DNA of 64,000 nucleotides from Hymenoscyphus infarciens (Eukaryota > Ascomycota > Leotiomycetes > Helotiales > Helotiaceae), in the NCBI GenBank assembly GCA_001414345.1, contig LLCB01000008.1:62001-126000 (forward strand), given 5' to 3'. Of this stretch, positions 57,371 through 64,000 are shown in pieces. A program made the position numbers and the translations under genes. The notes under the pieces were generated by a model, which was not told the DNA's origin, ran no database searches, and worked only from the letters and a program-made list of their open reading frames with translations. Position 1 is the stretch's first letter. Each line of letters starts with the position of its first letter.

Positions 57371-59559
57371 TGAGCATGGGTAGTTGAACTCATGGGGCCA
57401 GACATTGAAGGGTGGAGCGAGGAAGACCAGGGACAGAAGTCCAATATGCTCCGGTGTCAAAAGCTTTAGATACGGTAGGGGCAAAAGTCTTCATGTTTGC
57501 ACGGCCATAGAAATGAATCCAATGATGATGAAGAATGTCAATTCATGAGCTACGTTTCTCACCCAAAGGGGTGGCCCGCAACTGAAGTCTAGTTCCAACC
57601 CTCTTCTTTGCTTCTGGCCTCTCTGAATATGGTCCTGTGTTGCCTGGTACGTGGCGTTCATTTAGGTCGACACACAATACTCTGAGGCAGTAAATTTTAT
57701 ATACAAGATTCAACGTAAGTGAATTGTGACCTTTAGTGTTCATGGTATAAATGACATTGCGGTTTCTCGCTCGAGTGAGTTTGTTCCCACGCCCACGTTA
57801 TCCCCAGGATCTTTCTTTCCGCCCAACCAACCCTCTTGTAATTGGCACACCAGCACCCCCCAAGTTCCAACCACTTCCGATGACCCGTCTTGGAAGCTCT
57901 TGACTCTTGGTATGAAATGGAATAGTGGATCCTATAATTGGCGTCTGAGGCTTCGCACTAGCGACTGTAATAAGTAAGTAGTTTCAAGGCCATGCCGTAC
58001 TTACCGTAGCCCCGTGTGCCCCTCATACCTAGCTCCTTGTCTGCGAGTCTGGGTACAGTACCGTACGACCAACTTTGCTCGTTCTGTATCTTTTGACAGG
58101 GCTCTCCCACGATGTTCCTTCGGATCAAAGGCACGAGGATTGGGCAGGAGCAAATCAGAAGGACGGGAGACTTGGGAGTGAGAGGTGGGAGAGGTGGGAG
58201 AGGTGTTCGGATCTGACAGTTACTTACTGTACTTGCTAGCAAGTACGTACCCCGCATGGAATGGACATGGATTTGGTGCTGGGTGATGGGATGGACGGGG
58301 GGTTTGATGGACACCACACCTTGGTTTTGTGATGGTGAATTGCGGGGAAGTTGTTTGCGTTTGCGTTTGCGTTTTGGGGAGCTGGACTGGGCTGGGTTGG
58401 CTTGGGCTGGGGAAGTTGATGGCTTTGCAGTGCACCTGTCTACCCCTCATTTTGCATCTTGCTGCGTGCGGGTTTTTGGTTTGCAGGATTTGCAGGGTTT
58501 GGTTTCGTGGTGGTTGATTTGCGTTTTCATTCGTAGTTGCTGATTTAGGGCATTGAAATCTTTGAGCATCGATTCCTGTATTATTAAGTACAAGTACTAG
58601 TACCAGGCTGTGGGTGGGTGCTGGATTGTATATATCCTTGTCGAATATTGGTGTTACCATGGTCTCGCCACCTCGTGCGTATGGGGTGATGTTGCCTCTA
58701 AAAATATTCTTTTCTTTCTCGCATTACCAAGTGCAGTAAAGTGAATAATTGCTACGTCGTACAAATATCGTTCGTAGCTTTTCTCATCCGCCAATTACAG
58801 TAGCAGAGTAGTGGAAGGAAGCACCAGCGGGGTCAACCATCGTCACGATCAAAATGAACACGCCACTTTTGCATGCAACACACCCTCACCCTCACCCCAC
58901 CGAGTGCAGTGCAGTGCAAACCAAACTTCCAACCTTCACTCGGCCAATCTTTTTTTGTCCACAATTTCTCGCTTTTAGCTTCCCATTTCCCTTCTGCGGA
59001 AATCGGCCGCAGCCGTTCAGGTGAAGGAGCCAAATGAAGGGTTTTGTCTTTACCTTAGGTCCCTCCAACTCTCAGCCACGCGGGGTTGCTTGATCTTGTC
59101 GGCTTCTTCAAACTACGGCTTAAACTCGACTCGGTGCAGCGGACGCTTGATACAGTCATGTCTGTCTTTAGATGGAATTTTCCTGCTTTTACAAGGATGG
59201 CCACGTTGGTCTTCACTAGCGCTCCGCTCTCCCTGCCCCGGGGCCCGTCTGGGGGTGAGGATTGGATCGGCGTGATGGGGGGGTCATTCATTCAATGATG
59301 CTGCCGGCGCCGCGGCGCCGAAGAAAGGTACGCTCTTGTCTTGGAGGGGAGGGGTCACCTCAGGTAGAGTACTCGAGTAGTGAATTTCGGAATGTGGCAT
59401 GTTTCCTCAAAGCATATATAAGAAGCTGCTCCTCTCGTCATCCAGGTTTTTATTCTTTTCATTCCAGATCAATCAATTGAATCAGTTACAGCTTCACATC
59501 CTTTCATAACCAGAACATCTTTAAGAACTGAACACTCGACTTTACAAAGTACAATCAGA
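57371..59559. other. 2.2-kb region between arp3 and the alcohol dehydrogenase gene
   Basis: No gene seen. 58351-58373 has a (GTTTGC)n repeat and 58380-58410 a CTGGGCTGG-like run. 59400-59559 is probably the promoter and leader of the dehydrogenase gene: a TATATAAG box at about 59415, then pyrimidine-rich sequence and CA-rich leader, typical of strongly expressed fungal genes. Confidence 0.5.
59413..59421 (+). promoter_or_regulatory. TATA box candidate of the alcohol dehydrogenase gene
   Basis: CATATATAAG about 145 bases before the ATG, followed by CT-rich stretches (TCCTCTCGTCATCC, TTTTTATTCTTTTC) like those of highly expressed fungal promoters. Confidence 0.5.
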
Positions 59560-60799
59560 ATGTCGTCACCCAATATCCCAACCGAACAATGGGCACAAGT
59601 TATTGAGAAGACAGGAGGACGTAAGTTTAGTGCTTTCTTGCTTTTTAATTCCTCCATGTTCAAGTCCTAACATTCAACCTTTCCAGCTTGTGAATACAAG
59701 AAAATCCCAGTCCCAAAACCCGCCTCGGACGAAGTCCTCATCAACATCAAGTTCTCCGGTGTCTGCCACACTGATCTCCATGCCATGAACGGTGACTGGC
59801 CTTTGGCCGTCAAGCTCCCATTAGTCGGAGGACACGAGGGAGCAGGTGTTGTTGTCGCACGCGGAGAATTAGTTAGCGAAGTTGAGATTGGCGATTATGC
59901 TGGTGTCAAGGTATGCATTTCCCCCTCGAGCTCCAATTTTGAGCTCCTACTGACTTTCTCAATAAATAGTGGATCAATGGATCCTGCCTTTCCTGCGACA
60001 TGTGCCAACAAGCCGACGAGCCACTCTGCGCAAAGGCTCTCCTCTCCGGTTACACAGTCGACGGTACCTTCCAACAATACTGCATCGCCAAGGCAGCACA
60101 CATTGCACGAATCCCCAAGGAGTGTGATCTCGAGGCCATCGCTCCAGTTCTTTGCGCCGGTATCACAGTGTATAAGGGATTGAAAGAATCAGGAGCTCGA
60201 CCAGGACAAACCGTTGCCATCGTCGGTGCCGGTGGTGGACTCGGATCTTTGGCCTGCCAATATGCCAAGGCTATGGGTTTCGATATCATTGCCATTGATG
60301 GCGGTGATGAGAAGAGAGAGATGACCAAGAAACTTGGTGCTCAGCACTTTGTTGATTTCAGCACTAGCAAGAACTTGGTTAGTGATGTTAAGGCTGCTAC
60401 TACAGATGGTCTTGGACCACATGCTGTCATCTTGGTTGCTGTCAACGAGAAGCCATTCCAACAGGCAGCTGAATATGTAAGTTTGCACCCTCCGGACTCA
60501 ATATTTTGATTTCAACTAACGGGAAATAGGTCCGCCCAAGAGGTACCGTCGTCATGATCGGTCTCCCAGCAGGAGCCTACCTCCGCGCACCAGTCTTCGA
60601 GTCTGTCATCAAGATGATCACCATCAAGGGATCCTACGTCGGTAACAGACGTGATTCCGCCGAGGCCATCGAGTTCTTCCGTCGTGGTCTCATCAAGGCA
60701 CCATTCAAGACTGTTGGTCTGTCAGAGTTGAACGATGTCTACGAGAAGATGCACCAAGGAGCGATCGCTGGACGGTTCGTCGTCGATACCTCCAAATAA
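59560..60799 (+). CDS. zinc-dependent alcohol dehydrogenase (ADH1 type)
   Basis: Exons 59560-59620, 59687-59910, 59970-60476 and 60530-60799 give 353 residues, the normal size of cytosolic yeast-type ADH, which interconverts acetaldehyde and ethanol with NAD(H). Catalytic zinc ligands Cys47 ([10 protein letters not shown]), His70-Glu71 (GGHEGAGVV) and Cys157 ([10 protein letters not shown]) are present, as are the four structural zinc cysteines 101, 104, 107 and 115. The Rossmann loop is [10 protein letters not shown] (181-190). The C-terminal [16 protein letters not shown] and GRFVVDTSK are typical. No targeting peptide is visible. The gene has a clear TATA box and biased codon use (many C-ending codons in the coding exons), which suggests high expression. 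The transition to repeat DNA starts about 0.4 kb downstream. Confidence 0.93.
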
Positions 60800-61250
60800 A
60801 AGATTCCTCGAGAAGAAGAAAAAAACAACAAATACATAATTGGAGCCGGGAATCGGTGGGGAAAGGAGTTTTTGATATGGTGGGCGGGGATACTTTGTTT
60901 CGGTCATCTTTTGGGATTAGGATGGAGACTTGTACATAGTTTTTATGAATAATAGGAAATGACTTTCAGAATACCCTCAAATCTTGCTGATGGCTCCACA
61001 CACTTTCGCTTTTGTTTTTCGTGTCGCGGACAACTCGTCAAGACATCTCTTACTCCCATGTCTTCAAGTGGCACTGAAGAATCTCTTTGAAGAGTCTCTC
61101 TGAAGAATCTCTCTGAAGAGAAGCTCGAAGAGATACAATCCCCCGTCTCCGCTCGTCTCCGCTCGTCTTCGCTCGTCTCCGCTTCTCCTCGTCGTCGTAA
61201 CAAAAGGGGTCACTAAAACTAAACCTCCTAACCAAGACCTCATTCAAATT
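60800..61250. other. 3' flank of ADH with GA/CT-rich minisatellites
   Basis: 61075-61130 repeats a GAAGAATCTCTCT-like word about four times. 61140-61200 repeats GTCTCCGCTC about five times on the plus strand. Two overlapping minus-strand frames here merely read through these repeats. Confidence 0.55.
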
Positions 61251-62766
61251 CCAACCACACTATTGTCCTAAAAAGACTTACCTTCAAATATCTTTTAAAT
61301 TATATGAACTGAATTATGAAAACTGAATTATAAAAATTGAATTATAAAAAACTGAATTATAGAAACTGAATTATGAAAACTGAATTATAAAAATTAAATT
61401 ATATTATATAAAGTGAATTATATAACTTATAGTATATAAACTAAATTAGATAATTCGTATTATAGAAATTATAGTATATAAATCGTATTATTAGACGTTA
61501 GAAGCGTAAATATTAGATTCTATATTATATACTATATACTATATACTATATTCTACGTCTAATCTACGCATATATCTACGTCTAATCCTATACTAGTATA
61601 TCTATATACTAGTAAGAAATAAAAGCTTTATACTAAGTATATCTGCTTTAGTAAATATTATATAAAAGAAGCTAAGAAAACGAGAGTTATTCTCTATAAA
61701 GGTTTAGAAGAGTTAGAAGAGTTAAAAGATTTAGAAGAGTTAAAAGATTTAGAAAGTTTAGAAGGTTTAGAAGAGTTAAAAGATTTAGAAGAATAGAGAA
61801 ACTAATTTCTCTATTCTTCTAGATGATTTTTTCCTAGATATCTTTCTCTTAGCTACCTTTCTCCTAGATACTTTTATATAAGAGTTAAGATTATATAATA
61901 GTTAAGATTATATTATAGTTAAGATTATATTAAGTCTCTAGAGTAATAGCTTAATAGAGAGAGTAGATATAGATAGTATAATAGATAGGTTTTTTTTACT
62001 TTCTTTATATATATCTAAGATAGATTTCAGATATATATCTATTATATATCTAATCTTAACCTCTCTATCTAACTAGCTACTAAAGCACTACTATAAAAGC
62101 ACTACTATAAAAGCACTACTAAAGTATTACTAGTAAACGTTATAAGTATTACTAACGTTATACGCCTTTTCTAAAAATATCTTAGAGATTCTTAGCTCTA
62201 ATCTATTACGAAAACGAAAACGAAAACGAAAAACAAAAACGAAGACGAAGACGAAGACGAACTAATTATAAAAAAGAAACTAGTTATTCTTTAAGTTTGA
62301 TTTTTTTTATTATTTTTGTTATATTTCGCGAGTTTATCTTATATTATATAGAGTAGAAAAGGGCTTTTTTTCAGAATAGAATAAGTATAGATTAGAGATA
62401 GATAGTTAGATATAGCTCTAGTTAGATATAAATAGTTAGATATAAATAGTTAGATATAGATTATTAGATAAAGTATAAATAGTTATTATATAGTTATATA
62501 GTAGTACTATACTCTAGAGTAGTAGATAAAGGTTCTTATTAGTATAACTTATAGTTATAAAAGCGATATAAAAAGAGTTATATATTCGTTTATATATACT
62601 AAGTAAAGCTAGCTACGATGTCTACTTAAGTAGCTCTTAAGCGAGAAGCACGTATATCTACGTATACTAATCCGAATCGCTATTTACTCTTAAATATATA
62701 CTAATACTAGTACTTCTTTAAAATAATAGAAGTTAGTACTCTAAAAATTATTAAAATCTTCTATCT
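61251..62766. other. AT-rich repeat zone, no gene
   Basis: 61300-61400 repeats AAACTGAATTAT about six times. 61700-61795 repeats AGAAGAGTTAAAAGATTT-like units. 62080-62125 repeats AAAGCACTACTAT; 62213-62262 is (GAAAAC)n then (GAAGAC)n; 62395-62490 repeats AGTTAGATATA. Composition is that of RIP-affected DNA. No reading frame or element end could be identified. Confidence 0.5.
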
Positions 62767-63132
62767 TATAACGGCACGAAATACATACTACAGGAGAAGA
62801 GGCATATAAGAGTGCGTTCGAGACTGAATAACATGCGTAGATACTAGGCTCTGATACAGAAGAAAAGGCTAAACTGGCCTTTTCTGACTCTAGGAGTAGG
62901 CTGCTATATACAAGAGGTTTCGGACGATATAAAAGGGGTACGAAACCGAACAACGACATACGTCGGCTAATACAAAAGCCCGAACCCTACGAAGTACGTC
63001 CGAAAGTCCGGACAGACGTACAGACGTACGTAACCTTCCTAAATTAGACAATGCAAAACAATAACTACTGAAAGCTAATATGTACGGCATATGCCACGTA
63101 ATATCGGCTATATAGGACGGCATGCCGTCACA
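62767..63132 (-). repeat. 3' LTR of element 4
   Basis: 366 bp, related to the 363- and 378-bp LTRs of the stack at 23.7-45.2 kb. Confidence 0.78.
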
Positions 63133-63189
63133 TCCCCCTCCCTTGAAAAAGACTCGTCCCGAGTCTTCTCTCTCTTATCGTTCAGGGTC

Positions 63190-64000
63190 GAATCGGGATA
63201 GCGTAAGTGTTGCATTTGTCGTATTTGTCGTAAGCGAGAAGGTAAGGGTCTGAATCGTAGCTGACCCAGTTCGTAGATGCTTTGTTTATTGAAATTGTCG
63301 TAAGCGAGACGTCGAGATGTTGGTTTTGGGTCCGAATCGTAACCGACCCAGTTTGTAGATGCTTGCAAAAGAGACTTCGTTTCCAATCCTTCTATATCAA
63401 AAGCAAGCATTCGCGAAAAGAGTGTAGTCCGATCCTGTCTAGCAGGTCGGAGAAAGTTCAAAGTTCAAAGTTCAAAAAGTTCAAAAAAAGTTCAAAAGTT
63501 CAAAAGTTCAAAACAGAGTCGAAGTCGAATTCAGCGTAGAGTCGGAAGTCGTTCGGTCGAGAGGCAGTGAGAACTCAGCTAAGAGCTCACTTCGAGAGCG
63601 TACCGATTCGTATCCGATTCGAATTCGAAAAAAAGAGTGTAAGTTCGTCTAAACTAAGGTCGGCGGGGACTCAGAGTAAAGTCAGAAATGTCGTAGGCAG
63701 TAATAACTCAGCTAAGAGGTCACTATCCTTTCAAGAGCGTACCGATTCGTATCCAAGTCGAATTCAGATAAAAAAGAACTTCTAGCCCGGCCAGAAGTAA
63801 AAGAAAGTAATAAAAGTAAGAAAGAATATAAAGACTATAAGACTCTAATCAGAGTCGGTAAAAAGACTTAATACCGAATTTGAAATTGCTATCCGAAGTT
63901 CAGGACAACAAAAGGAGTAGTTTCAGCTGGTCAAAAGCGAAGTTATAGCCGAGTTATCGAAGTTGAAACTGTTATCCGAAGTCCAGGATAATAACAGGTG
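63190..64000. repeat. imperfect direct repeats in the 3' tail of element 4
   Basis: Several pairs: the GTCGTAAGCGAGA..CCGACCCAGTT(T/C)GTAGATGCTT module at about 63225-63280 and 63296-63365; an AAAGTTC(AAA) run at 63455-63510; a CTCAGCTAAGAG..AGAGCGTACCGATTCGTATCC module at about 63575-63625 and 63705-63760; and a GAAA(T/C)TG(C/T)TATCCGAAGT module at about 63885 and 63965. Confidence 0.65.

Larger units (their letters stand above)
62767..64000 (-). mobile_element. 3' end of a Gypsy element 4 (3' LTR plus internal tail, cut by window end)
   Basis: The LTR 62767-63132 (366 bp) starts on the minus strand TGTGACGGCATGCC and ends CGTGCCGTTATA. It shares long stretches with the LTRs of elements 1 and 2 (ACTACAGGAGAAGAGG; GAGTGCGTTCGAGACTGAAT; ATACTAGGCTCTGATA). 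The polypurine tract (complement of TCCCCCTCCCTTGAAAAA, 63133-63150) lies next to it and the GACTCGTCCCGAGTCTTC word follows, as in element 1. It keeps many CpG sites, so it is far less RIP-mutated. From 63200 on the internal DNA consists of imperfect direct repeats instead of the frames found in element 1. The rest, including pol, lies outside the window. Flanking 5 bp TATCT (62762-62766) should recur at its other end. Confidence 0.75.

Overview
The window comes from a filamentous ascomycete (Pezizomycotina), most likely a member of the Leotiomycetes. The evidence is the gene content (NUR1/MUG154-type rim protein, nrc-2-type kinase, CRO1/She4 UCS protein, fungal NPC2), many introns of about 45-90 bp with GTAAGT-like donors and CTAAC-like branch sites, and a sharp split between gene-bearing DNA of moderate GC and very AT-rich DNA. 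The AT-rich DNA shows the marks of repeat-induced point mutation (RIP): TpA-rich sequence, with CAG, CAA and TGG codons turned into stops. The class-level placement is inference.

Layout. 1-8.2 kb holds the 3' end of an unrecognised gene, two damaged minus-strand ORFs, a block duplication, and a 514-codon-scale orphan gene (6506-8162) with a decayed copy of its 3' half beside it (about 4490-5930). 8.2-11.5 kb shows no gene I can support. 11.5-19.6 kb is a compact housekeeping block: NUR1-like, VMA7 (V-ATPase F), NPC2-like lipid transfer protein, EBP-type sterol isomerase and an nrc-2/Fpk1-type AGC kinase. 19.6-23.4 kb is a transition zone with a short dispersed repeat and a 552-bp Mutator-like MITE with 104-bp terminal inverted repeats and a 9-bp target duplication.

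23.4-45.7 kb is one nested transposon stack that can be taken apart from its target-site duplications. An 827-bp hAT-like element (8-bp TSD) was hit by a 7.9-kb Gypsy chromovirus (element 2, TSD TTACT). That element was then hit in its 3' LTR by a second copy of the same family (element 1, TSD CCGAC) and in its reverse transcriptase by a different Gypsy element (element 3, TSD AGAAT). All three retroelements lie on the minus strand and all are RIP-damaged. Both chromovirus copies carry a decayed plus-strand reading frame between pol and the 3' LTR that I cannot name; it is the least explained item in the window.

46.0-60.8 kb is a second housekeeping block: a UCS myosin chaperone (CRO1/She4), TFIIH subunit TFB4, a taspase-like threonine aspartase, ARP3 and a zinc alcohol dehydrogenase. 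From 61.2 kb the sequence becomes AT-rich again, with simple repeats, and at 62.8 kb it enters the 3' LTR and 3' tail of a fourth Gypsy element whose LTR is related to elements 1 and 2 but much less mutated; it runs off the window.

Functional links: the genes are ordinary, unclustered cell-biology genes (ARP3 and CRO1 both serve actin and myosin; VMA7 and NPC2 both act in the vacuole or endolysosome; EBP in sterol synthesis). I see no biosynthetic cluster and no convincing new multi-gene system. All coordinates of introns, TSDs and repeats were worked out by eye.
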